Of a DNA stretch of 9,196 bases, positions 1 to 5,876 are shown one piece after another. Made by a program: the position numbers and the translations under genes. This DNA is from Thermoleophilia bacterium (GTDB taxonomy: Bacteria > Actinomycetota > Thermoleophilia > RBG-16-64-13). Position 1 is the first letter of the stretch. Each line of letters opens with the position of its first letter. The stretch covers positions 1 to 9,196 of the forward strand of contig JAFGIH010000853.1 in assembly GCA_016929985.1 (NCBI GenBank), read 5' to 3'. The notes beneath the pieces are model-generated. The model made no database searches. It saw nothing but the letters and a program-made list of their open reading frames with translations, and was not told the origin of the DNA.

Positions 1-2
1 AC

Positions 3-374
3 CTGTGCATCAACTACCAGCGCAGACAGTCGCGCCACCGTCTCCGCGCCCGCGTTCTCGGCGCCCGGCACGAGACCGCCGTCGAGGACCCCGCGGGAGG
101 GTGGAGCGACCCCGAGTTGCTGGCAGCCGTCCGCCGGCTGAAGCCACGCGAGCAGCAGATCGTCTTCCTGCGGGTGTTCGAAGATCTCAGCTTCGGCGCG
201 ATCGGGCACGTCGTAGGGATCAAGGAGAGCACGGCCAAGATGGCCTTCCACCGGAGCATGAAGGCTCTCCGCGACTCCCTCGGACCGTCAGCCGAAGACC
301 GGCGGACCCGCACTGCGGACAGACCGGCTGCGCTGCTCAGGATCGACCTCGAAGGAGAGAACTATGGCAAATGA
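3..374 (+). CDS. ECF-type RNA polymerase sigma factor, 3' part (5' truncated by window edge)
   Basis: The C-terminal 123 codons of a sigma-70 family factor are visible, and the frame is open to the left edge. The first residues (LCINYQRRQSRHR) look like the end of region 2, followed by a short linker with acidic residues. Region 4 follows: a helix with LKPREQQIVFLRVFEDLSF, then a helix-turn-helix with GAIGHVVGIKESTAKMAFHRSMKAL, which contacts the -35 element. The short linker with no region 3 fits the ECF group. The tail after region 4 is about 35 residues, basic and probably disordered. The gene ends inside the start of the next gene (11-base overlap), which implies translational coupling to its membrane partner. 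Family assignment is firm. The ECF subgroup and target promoters cannot be told from this fragment. Confidence 0.9.
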   Translation: MCINYQRRQSRHRLRARVLGARHETAVEDPAGGWSDPELLAAVRRLKPREQQIVFLRVFEDLSFGAIGHVVGIKESTAKMAFHRSMKALRDSLGPSAEDRRTRTADRPAALLRIDLEGENYGK

Positions 375-1719
375 ACATAGGGAAGGGTCCGTGCGCGGCC
401 TTCCTTCGGAAGACAACGTCGTGCGCAGGTTGCGGGCCGGGTTCTCACCGGAGGGGCCCGACCAGGCCACGCGGCAGCGCATCTATCACAAGGCCGTAGC
501 CACTCGTGACGCGGGGAGCGCCCGGGAGGCGGCCGCGGCGGGCTCCAGACGCGCCGGGGCCACCCGGCAGACAAGAGGCACCCGGCCGGTCTGGAAATGG
601 GCGCCCATCGCTGCCTGTCTGGTCGTCGCCCTGCTGGCCGGGACCTTCGTCCTCACCTCTCGCGACACGGCCGACGCCGCCACCATCGCCAAGCGCGCCC
701 TGGCCGCCGTACAGCAGACCGGAGCCGTCACCCACTACAAGATGAGCGGATCCTTCGCCGACATGGCCCGTCCGGAGGCGGAGGCCACGTGGGAAGCCGA
801 CTACTGGGTAGATCACGAGAATCAGGCCTACAGCTACCGGGTGCGTAACCTGCTCCACGTGAACGGGGCTCCGGTGTCCGGCCTCACCAAGGGCGGCGCC
901 CAGCCGGTGCCGACCATCTTCTCCGCCGGTCTAGCGCTCGAAGACGTGGCCGACTCGCCGGTGGACCTGGAGGCCGCCTACAACCAGATGATCGCCTCGG
1001 GCAGCGCGCAGCTTCTCGGTGAGGAGACTATCGACGGCACGCCGACCTACCAGCTCCAGATCACTCGCGAGGAGACGTGGGGATCGGATCCCCTGCACAC
1101 CGTCAAGACCATCTACGTCAGCAAATCCGACTACCTGCCGGTGAGAATGATCGAGGAATCCATCCTCACCACCCCCGCCGGAGACCTTCACACCAAGGAG
1201 ACCGTGAGTCTCACCGAGGTGGGCGTCATCGAGCGGGAAGCCTTGCCCGCCGGCCTCTTCGCGATCCAGACCCCCACAGGTGAAGAGCATGTCGAGGGCA
1301 CTCTGACCACGGAGCAGGTTCAGGCTTTCACCGAGTTCGACCTCTTCTGGCTCGGTGAGACGATAGAGGGACTGAAGCTGGATTCCATCCGCTATGGACG
1401 CGAATCGGACGGAGCCGCCAAGGAGGTCTGGCCTTCCTTCCGGGTGCAGTTCGCCTACTCCGCTACGGACGGTGGCGCGAGTTCCTCTCTCTACGTGACG
1501 GTCGCTCCCAGAGTGGCCGATGAGTGGAAGACCATGCTCGTGGGCGCCGACCTGACCACCCGCGAGGTGGCGGGAGCTACCGTGTACCTGGCCGACACCT
1601 TCGAAGGAACCGCCGCCATCGTCGACAAGGGCGACGCGACGGTGGTCATGACGGCCGATGACGAGGCGTCCGTGCTCGGCGCGGCGGCCCGGCTGACAGC
1701 CGTGAGCGACGTCCGGTAG
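364..1719 (+). CDS. Anti-sigma-like single-pass membrane protein with LolA/RseB-like extracytoplasmic region
   Basis: This 451-residue protein is encoded immediately after, and overlapping, the sigma gene, so it is probably that sigma factor's regulator. A good ribosome site (AGGAG at 353-357, 6 bases before ATG) sets the start. Residues 1-78 are cytoplasmic, basic and low-complexity, with a short motif VVRRLRAGF at 19-27. No HxxxCxxC zinc anti-sigma motif is present. Residues 79-98 form one hydrophobic membrane segment (APIAACLVVALLAGTFVLTS). Residues about 105-305 look like the LolA/LppX/RseB-type beta fold: repeated strands, GEETIDGTPTYQLQITREE, then YVSKSDYLPVRMIEES. Residues about 320-451 form a second beta-rich domain. 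In the RseB/MucB precedent such a fold senses envelope lipids or misfolded protein. That role here is inference from fold resemblance and position. It could instead be an envelope protein merely co-transcribed with the sigma gene. Confidence 0.7.
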   Translation: MANEHREGSVRGLPSEDNVVRRLRAGFSPEGPDQATRQRIYHKAVATRDAGSAREAAAAGSRRAGATRQTRGTRPVWKWAPIAACLVVALLAGTFVLTSRDTADAATIAKRALAAVQQTGAVTHYKMSGSFADMARPEAEATWEADYWVDHENQAYSYRVRNLLHVNGAPVSGLTKGGAQPVPTIFSAGLALEDVADSPVDLEAAYNQMIASGSAQLLGEETIDGTPTYQLQITREETWGSDPLHTVKTIYVSKSDYLPVRMIEESILTTPAGDLHTKETVSLTEVGVIEREALPAGLFAIQTPTGEEHVEGTLTTEQVQAFTEFDLFWLGETIEGLKLDSIRYGRESDGAAKEVWPSFRVQFAYSATDGGASSSLYVTVAPRVADEWKTMLVGADLTTREVAGATVYLADTFEGTAAIVDKGDATVVMTADDEASVLGAAARLTAVSDVR

Positions 1720-1775
1720 CCGTTTGTCCGAGACTCTTCGAACTCCCGCCGGGGCATCCGTTCCCGGAGAGATGC

Positions 1776-1804
1776 GGGGCGGCGGACGGAACGTCCGCCG
1801 CCCC
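1776..1804. terminator. Strong GC hairpin in convergent gap, probable bidirectional terminator
   Basis: A perfect 13-bp inverted repeat (GGGGCGGCGGACG / CGTCCGCCGCCCC) with a 3-base loop (GAA) lies 57 bases after the membrane protein stop. It is 45 bases beyond the stop of the convergent EthD gene. There is no T-run on either side, so if it terminates it does so as a T-less GC-rich hairpin of the sort common in high-GC bacteria. A separate 10-bp palindrome CCACATGTGG at 1807-1816 follows. Confidence 0.65.
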
Positions 1805-1848
1805 ACCCACATGTGGCCGACGGCCGGGCTCTCCTTCCGGGCCGCCCG

Positions 1849-2160
1849 TCAGGCCATCACCTCGCTCACCTGGACGAACGGCTTGATGTCGGTGAAATTG
1901 GGGATGTCCTCGTTGAACATGGGACTGTGGGGCGTCATGCGGGTCGCGACATCTTCCCTGTTGTCGAACAGCAGGCGGGTGATAGCGGCGTAGGTAGGCG
2001 CCGATCCGGGCTCTCGGGAAGAGAGGCCTTTGTCGACTGTCACTCCCTTGAGGGCATCGCCGACCTTCTCCCGCACCAGGGGGATATGCTTCGCCAGATA
2101 GTAGTCAATATCGAAGTGCGTGCCGGGCCCGTTGGGATACATCACGGTGAACACGATCAT
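1849..2160 (-). CDS. EthD family protein
   Basis: This 103-residue protein matches the EthD family, small dimeric alpha/beta-barrel (ferredoxin-like) proteins. Visible hallmarks are the N-terminal strand with YPNGPGTHFDIDYYLAKHIPLV (residues 9-30), the central APTYAAITRLLFDN strand-helix, and the C-terminal DIPNFTDIKPFVQVSEV. Length is typical of the family. EthD was named from the ethyl-tert-butyl-ether degradation cluster of Rhodococcus, where it is required but its chemistry is unclear; many relatives sit in catabolic operons. Here it is the second gene of an operon: the reductase stop codon TAG runs into the ribosome site (TAGGAGG), with the ATG nine bases after the stop. Co-production with the aldo/keto reductase is therefore well supported; the substrate is not known. 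Confidence 0.85.
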   Translation of the reverse strand: MIVFTVMYPNGPGTHFDIDYYLAKHIPLVREKVGDALKGVTVDKGLSSREPGSAPTYAAITRLLFDNREDVATRMTPHSPMFNEDIPNFTDIKPFVQVSEVMA

Positions 2161-2169
2161 CTCCGCCTC

Positions 2170-3234
2170 CTATGCCGACTGGTTGCGCACCTGCTCGTCG
2201 AGCCACTCCAGATTCTCCCGGATGAGGTCCGGGATGGGCAGCTCGTAAGGACAACGCGTCATACACTCGCCGCACGCGGTGCAGTCGCGGGCCTTTTCCA
2301 CGCCTCCCCACAAGAATCCGCCCTTGAACGTCTCCAGCCCCATGCGCTTGACCAGCGAACGGACGCCCAGCATAGTCGCGATGGGGATATCCTCCGTGCA
2401 GGGCTGGCAGTAGCCGCAGCGCCGGCAGAACACCTTGTCGTTGGCCTGCCGGATCTCCGCGATCCGCTGGTGATCGGCGTCGGTTAGCGCGCCGCCTTCC
2501 TGGAACACCCGCCAGTTCTGGTCGAACAGGTCCGGGAACTCCACCCCAGCCACGACCAGCACCCCAGGCTCCGCGAGGGCGTATCTCAGAGCCGGCCGGG
2601 GGTCGTCGATCACCCCGCCGGAGAAGGGCTTCATGGCGAGTACGCCCACGTTCTTCTCTCTGGCTTTAGGGATGATCGTCTCCCCAGCCTTCGGTTCGAG
2701 AAAGCTGAAGCAGACCATGATCACGTCGAAGAGATCGTCGTCGAGGGCGCGGTCGAGCACATCCAAGCCGTGGCTGCTGATGCCGATGTGGCCGATGAGG
2801 CCTTCCTGCCTGGCCCTCTGCAGAGCCTCCAGCGCACCACCCGGCGAGGTGACCCTCTCGTAGTCGGCTTCGTTCGTCACGAAGTGACACTTGTAGATGT
2901 CGATGTAGTCACGCTGGAGCTCGGTCAGGCTGGTCTCCAGGTCGGCCCGCATGGCGTCCGCCGTCTTGGAATGCGACTTGGAGGCGATCACCACGCGGCG
3001 ACCGGCTTCGGGGCTCCGCCCGTCGGGCGCGATGCCGGCCTGCTTCAGCGCCAGTCCGATGCGTCGCTCGCTGGTGGTATACGCGCGGGAGGTATCGATG
3101 AAATCCACACCCCGTTCCAAGGCGTGGCCGACCATCGCCACAGCCTCCGCCTCACTTATGCGTTGTATGGGGATGCCCCCCAACCCGAGACGGTACGTCT
3201 CCAGACCCGTTCGACCCAGCACCATACGCTGCAT
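2170..3234 (-). CDS. Aldo/keto reductase with C-terminal 4Fe-4S ferredoxin-like domain
   Basis: This 354-residue protein has an aldo/keto reductase barrel in residues 1-265 and an iron-sulfur domain in 266-354. Barrel motifs include LGLGGIPIQR (16-25), the catalytic Asp47 and Tyr52 in FIDTSRAY, Lys86 in VVIASKSHSK, and His117. The tail carries two cysteine sets: C270, C273, C276, C279 (CRRCGYCQPC) and C318, C321, C324, C328 (CTACGECMTRCP). This matches the COG1453-type predicted oxidoreductases, in which the cluster domain probably passes electrons to the flavin- or NAD(P)-linked active site. I chose the ATG at 3234 because GAGGTGG lies 6 bases upstream and family homology begins there. An in-frame extension to 3369 has basic, unstructured residues and would run across the promoter region. 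The Fe-S tail suggests an anaerobic or microaerobic lifestyle. Substrate unknown. Confidence 0.9.
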   Translation of the reverse strand: MQRMVLGRTGLETYRLGLGGIPIQRISEAEAVAMVGHALERGVDFIDTSRAYTTSERRIGLALKQAGIAPDGRSPEAGRRVVIASKSHSKTADAMRADLETSLTELQRDYIDIYKCHFVTNEADYERVTSPGGALEALQRARQEGLIGHIGISSHGLDVLDRALDDDLFDVIMVCFSFLEPKAGETIIPKAREKNVGVLAMKPFSGGVIDDPRPALRYALAEPGVLVVAGVEFPDLFDQNWRVFQEGGALTDADHQRIAEIRQANDKVFCRRCGYCQPCTEDIPIATMLGVRSLVKRMGLETFKGGFLWGGVEKARDCTACGECMTRCPYELPIPDLIRENLEWLDEQVRNQSA

Positions 3235-3275
3235 CTTCCGCCACCTCGGCTCGTGTCTCCTCGCCCGACTGTGGG

Positions 3276-3290
3276 TACTCTCTGAGTATA
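3276..3290 (-). promoter_or_regulatory. Possible -10 element with overlapping dyad, promoter of the reductase-EthD operon
   Basis: On the minus strand TATACT (3290-3285) lies about 50 bases before the reductase start. It overlaps a perfect 5-bp dyad TACTC-TCT-GAGTA (3276-3288), which could be an operator. No convincing -35 is seen at the usual distance, so an activator or alternative sigma may be needed, or the match may be chance. Confidence 0.35.
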
Positions 3291-3356
3291 GCCGCGACGA
3301 GACCGAATGCTCCACGCCGTGGCCGGCCCACGGTATGCGCCGGGCCGCCGCCCAGC

Positions 3357-3372
3357 GTAGTATCCACACTAC
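3357..3372 (+). promoter_or_regulatory. Possible -10/operator upstream of the REDY/HapK-like gene
   Basis: TAGTAT (3358-3363) is a plausible -10 about 38 bases before the start of the downstream gene. It lies inside a short dyad GTAGT-ATCCAC-ACTAC (3357-3372). No clear -35 is visible. The evidence is weak and positional only. Confidence 0.25.
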
Positions 3373-3401
3373 AGATCAGGCGCCCCCAAGAGGAGGAAGT
3401 G

Positions 3402-3710
3402 ATGCCCATAGAGATCATCCTCTACAACCTGAAACCGGATGTCACCGACGAGCAGTTCAAGGAGTACGTGGACAACGAGAAGGGCCCCTACATCGACAGC
3501 CTACCCTCGGTGGACAAGTACGAGCTGGTGAAGATCGAGGAGAGCCGCTCGGGAGTCATCCCCTTCAGATACGTCGGGATAGTCCATCTCAACAGCCTGG
3601 AGGGCTTCAAAGAACGCGACAGCCAGACCGAGGAGTACCGGGCGTTCACGGCCAAGATGGCCGGCTATACCTCGGAGCTCCACGTCACCTTCGGGGAGCG
3701 GGTCCACTAG
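3402..3710 (+). CDS. Small dimeric alpha/beta-barrel protein (REDY/HapK-like)
   Basis: This is a 102-residue protein. I chose the ATG at 3402 over the adjacent in-frame GTG at 3399 because the ribosome site AGGAGG (3391-3396) is 5 bases from the ATG but only 2 from the GTG. The sequence has the beta-alpha-beta-beta-alpha-beta pattern of a ferredoxin-fold dimeric barrel: strand IEIILYNL, helix TDEQFKEYVDNEKGPYI, strand YELVKIEES, strand FRYVGIVHL, helix TEEYRAFTAKMAGY, strand SELHVTFGERV. It most resembles the REDY-like family typified by HapK of prodigiosin-type clusters, whose role is poorly defined. An antibiotic-biosynthesis-monooxygenase-like (ABM) or EthD-like assignment is possible. It is divergent from the reductase-EthD operon, so the two may share control. 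No enzymatic residues can be assigned. Confidence 0.7.
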   Translation: MPIEIILYNLKPDVTDEQFKEYVDNEKGPYIDSLPSVDKYELVKIEESRSGVIPFRYVGIVHLNSLEGFKERDSQTEEYRAFTAKMAGYTSELHVTFGERVH

Positions 3711-3741
3711 GAAACCCGGCGCGAGCTTCAGAAAGCCGGCC

Positions 3742-4584
3742 TTAGTGCCGGGCCAGCCACCTGATCATGGCCTCGACAAGCATCGGGGTGGCGGGATCCC
3801 AGGGGAGCGTGTGCCAGGCGTCGTCGAGCACGATGAGCTCCCTGTCCGGCACGCCGATGGCACCGAAGAGGCGGTGGGCGGCCGCCGGGTGCAACAGGTC
3901 GTCATGCCCTCCTTGGATGATCAGCGTCGGAGTGCGCAACCTGCGGGCGTACCTGAAGCACCAGCCACCAATGAACGTGCCGATGCGCGCCAGGTAGCAC
4001 ACGCTCACGGCCGGTAGCGGCCTGGGGTCGGTCCTGCGGTAGTGCTTGAACCACTCGTCGCAGCAACTGATGTCGAGTAGCTGGTCGTTGAGACTCAAGA
4101 ACGGTCTCCGGCAGAACACCACGTACCACGGCAGCCGCAGATTGCTCCACGAGAAGAAATGGCGCAGTCGCAGCCTGAGCGCGGGGGCCGCCAGAATCAG
4201 CCCACTGAGCCCCTTCTGGTGGGTGGCCGCGAAGGCCAGGGCGAACAGTCCCCCCATGCTCTCGCCGAACAGGTACACCGGCACGTCCTCGTGTTGGGCT
4301 CTTACCATGGAGAGAAAGGCCTCGATGTCCGCAAGGACCTTCCGGTTGCTCCCCATGTCGCCGCGGGCCCCGCCGGATAGTCCGTGGCCTCTCAGGTCAA
4401 GCGAATAGACGGCCGTGCCCGCCTCGCTGAGCGGAGCGCCGATGCTCTGGTACGGACTGCCCTCCAGACCGATGCCGTGCAAGATGGCCAGCACCTTGGC
4501 GGGCCCACCTACGTCGGGCAGCCACCAGTGGTAGGCCAGCTCCACCCCGTCGTCGCAGACGAACCGCGCTTTCCCCGTGTTCAT
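3742..4584 (-). CDS. Alpha/beta hydrolase, monoacylglycerol lipase / serine aminopeptidase S33 type
   Basis: This is a 280-residue cytosolic serine hydrolase. The oxyanion-hole loop is LHGIGLEG (35-42). The nucleophile elbow is GESMGG, with Ser109. The probable acid is Asp228 in GGHDDLLHP, and the base is His258 in DDAWHTLP. The strand-loop LDLRGHGLSGG (62-72) is typical of monoacylglycerol-lipase-like (Hydrolase_4) members. A cap region at about 135-215 is rich in Cys and aromatic residues (C158, C174, C175, C196, C209) and would form the lipid- or ester-binding lid. The start at 4584 is set by GGAGGTG 6 bases upstream; longer in-frame extensions lack homology and would overlap the divergent J-protein gene. 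It is convergent with the REDY/HapK-like gene with a 31-base gap. The substrate is likely a lipid or small ester, which is inference from the family. Confidence 0.88.
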   Translation of the reverse strand: MNTGKARFVCDDGVELAYHWWLPDVGGPAKVLAILHGIGLEGSPYQSIGAPLSEAGTAVYSLDLRGHGLSGGARGDMGSNRKVLADIEAFLSMVRAQHEDVPVYLFGESMGGLFALAFAATHQKGLSGLILAAPALRLRLRHFFSWSNLRLPWYVVFCRRPFLSLNDQLLDISCCDEWFKHYRRTDPRPLPAVSVCYLARIGTFIGGWCFRYARRLRTPTLIIQGGHDDLLHPAAAHRLFGAIGVPDRELIVLDDAWHTLPWDPATPMLVEAMIRWLARH

Positions 4585-4619
4585 CGCGGACACCTCCGGC
4601 TTTGCCGACAACCTCCCTC

Positions 4620-4648
4620 TGTATAGCACCACCCCCCACGCGGCACAA
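4620..4648 (-). promoter_or_regulatory. Candidate promoter of the alpha/beta hydrolase
   Basis: On the minus strand TTGTGC (4648-4643) and TATACA (4625-4620) are separated by 17 bases, a good housekeeping-type spacing. They lie about 36 bases before the ATG at 4584. The -35 matches consensus in its first three bases. Confidence 0.55.
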
Positions 4649-4652
4649 CCGC

Positions 4653-4680
4653 GGCCGCGGCCCCCGGGCGGGCCGCGGCC
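4653..4680. repeat. Perfect 11-bp GC-only hairpin between divergent genes
   Basis: The arms GGCCGCGGCCC (4653-4663) and GGGCCGCGGCC (4670-4680) flank a 6-base loop (CCGGGC). The core GGCCGCGGCC is itself palindromic, so it occurs twice as a direct repeat 18 bases apart. It sits between the hydrolase promoter and the J-protein promoter, not after a gene. This fits an operator or structural element better than a terminator. Confidence 0.6.
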
Positions 4681-4701
4681 TGTCCCGTCACCCGCCCCTG
4701 C

Positions 4702-4714
4702 TATCATGCCCCGA
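4702..4714 (+). promoter_or_regulatory. -10 element positioned for leaderless transcription of the J-domain gene
   Basis: TATCAT (4702-4707) ends 6 bases before the ATG at 4714. A transcript initiated at the normal distance would begin at or next to the start codon. No Shine-Dalgarno sequence precedes this ATG, which agrees with leaderless translation, common in actinobacteria. No good -35 is evident. Confidence 0.5.
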
Positions 4715-5817
4715 TGACCCTCCGCGAGGCATACCAGGTGCTCGGCCTCCAGCCTGAAGCCACTCCCGCCCAGGTAAAAGCCGCCTACCGGCGACTGGCG
4801 GCGGAGGCCCATCCCGACCGGGGCGGCCGCACCTCCGACTTCATCCGCATCCGCGCCGCCTACGAGATCCTCTCGGTCGCGGAGCGGCCCGACGACGAGA
4901 TCCCCGTGCCACCCGGCCTCCGTGAGGTCATCGACGCCATCGTGAACGACTTCCGGGAGCAGCAGCGCTGGGCTGAGACCGAGACCCTGGCCTATCTCGA
5001 CAACTTCGAGCGCACCATGCAGAGTCACATCCGCACGGCCTCACGGAGCGACCTCCGCCAGTTCAGCGCCACCTTCAGCAACGGTTGGGACGCTGTGATC
5101 ACGGCCCTCTTCGGCGCGTGTAACAGCCGCTGCGACGGTATAGTCCAGCGCTACGAGAGTTGGTACACCGAGAACACCAAGGCCTTCTTCGACAGTCTTC
5201 ACCGCAAGGAACTCCTCCGCTTTCCCCTGCGGAGACGGTTCTGGGAGGTGTTCGTGATACTCGGCGCGCTCGCCGGGGCCCTCTCGGTCGTGATCGGCTG
5301 GGAAGGGCCATGGCGCCGCTGGGTGTCCGTGGGGACGATCCTGGCGGCCGCGGTCATCGCCTTTCTTGTCCATTGGTTCACCGCTAGGCGGCGACGCGAG
5401 GTCCGCGAGAAGGCGGAGCCGCTGAGCGTGGTCGTCTTCGAACTCGATGAGTCCGCCCGCTTTCCCACCGAGGCCGCCCTCAGGCGCGGACGCCTGACGA
5501 CCGCCGCCCTCGGTCTGGCGGGCATGTTCCTGGGCGGCGCCGCCGCGGGTGGTTTCGCGGTGCCGGTGGTGGGAGCGGTCGCCGGAGCGGCCCTGGGTGG
5601 AGCTGTCGACCGGTTCCTCAACCCCACCGCCCGGATGCGCGAGAGCATGGAGCTCGATCTGGCCCGGTTCATGGCGGTCGCCCGCACCCAGGTGACGGCC
5701 TACGTGCTCGAGGCCCATCAAGAGCTCCTCGGCCAGGTGCGCGGCCAGATAGAGGACAACTACCGGAGCCGAGTGCAGGAGTCGGTCAGGCTGCTCACCG
5801 CGGGCGGCGACAGGTAG
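4714..5817 (+). CDS. J-domain (DnaJ-like) membrane protein of unknown role
   Basis: This 367-residue protein has an N-terminal J-domain at residues 3-55: YQVLGLQPEATPAQVKAAYRRLA, the diagnostic HPD at 33-35, then FIRIRAAYEIL. The J-domain stimulates the ATPase of DnaK-type chaperones. Residues 65-170 are helical and charged, with two cysteines (136, 140). Two membrane segments follow at about 177-195 and 203-223, with a basic RRRREVREK stretch after the second. Residues 263-298 are a long Gly/Ala-rich hydrophobic segment (GLAGMFLGGAAAGG, VVGAVAGAALGG) resembling glycine-zipper membrane modules. Residues 305-360 form an amphipathic helix. It lacks the G/F linker, zinc repeats and substrate-binding domains of classical DnaJ. 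It would place an Hsp70-recruiting domain at the membrane. The client is unknown, and I do not recognise a named family beyond the J-domain. Confidence 0.8.
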   Translation: MTLREAYQVLGLQPEATPAQVKAAYRRLAAEAHPDRGGRTSDFIRIRAAYEILSVAERPDDEIPVPPGLREVIDAIVNDFREQQRWAETETLAYLDNFERTMQSHIRTASRSDLRQFSATFSNGWDAVITALFGACNSRCDGIVQRYESWYTENTKAFFDSLHRKELLRFPLRRRFWEVFVILGALAGALSVVIGWEGPWRRWVSVGTILAAAVIAFLVHWFTARRRREVREKAEPLSVVVFELDESARFPTEAALRRGRLTTAALGLAGMFLGGAAAGGFAVPVVGAVAGAALGGAVDRFLNPTARMRESMELDLARFMAVARTQVTAYVLEAHQELLGQVRGQIEDNYRSRVQESVRLLTAGGDR

Positions 5818-5836
5818 CGGCATCCACTCTCTCGAT

Positions 5837-5863
5837 CTGTATGTGTAGCTGTATGTGTAGGTG
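5837..5863 (+). repeat. Tandem 12-bp direct repeats, candidate VapB operator
   Basis: CTGTATGTGTAG occurs twice, head to tail (5837-5848 and 5849-5860). It runs into a partial third copy, GTGTATAC (5861-5868), that contains the -10 element. The RHH antitoxin encoded just downstream belongs to a class that binds short repeats, cooperatively, at its own promoter. This array is the natural autoregulatory site. Confidence 0.6.
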
Positions 5864-5876
5864 TATACTCAACCCA
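5864..5876 (+). promoter_or_regulatory. -10 element positioned for leaderless vapBC transcription
   Basis: TATACT (5864-5869), a near-perfect -10, ends 6 bases before the ATG at 5876, so the mRNA would start at or beside the start codon. There is no Shine-Dalgarno sequence. The repeats at 5837-5860 occupy the -35 region, which is itself poor (ATGTGT), so bound repressor would block polymerase. Confidence 0.6.

Noticed and set aside
931..1812. A 293-codon open frame on the minus strand, antisense to the anti-sigma-like gene
   Set aside because: It is a shadow of the real gene in GC-rich DNA: composition is unlike a folded protein, it has no recognisable motif, and the plus-strand gene has membrane and domain features plus a ribosome site.
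3235..3369. N-terminal extension of the aldo/keto reductase to 3369
   Set aside because: The extra 45 residues do not resemble the family, cover the likely promoter, and the ATG at 3234 has a good ribosome site.
3711..3741. Possible terminator between the convergent REDY/HapK-like and hydrolase genes
   Set aside because: Only a 5-bp CCGGC/GCCGG stem with a 14-base loop can be drawn and there is no T-run, so support is too weak.
4585..5028. N-terminal extension of the alpha/beta hydrolase to 5028
   Set aside because: It would run antisense through the J-domain and the divergent promoters. The ATG at 4584 has GGAGGTG at proper spacing.
5041..5823. A 260-codon minus-strand frame opposite the J-domain gene
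   Set aside because: Its protein is rich in His, Gly, Glu and Arg with no domain, while the opposite strand encodes a clear J-domain with HPD and membrane spans.
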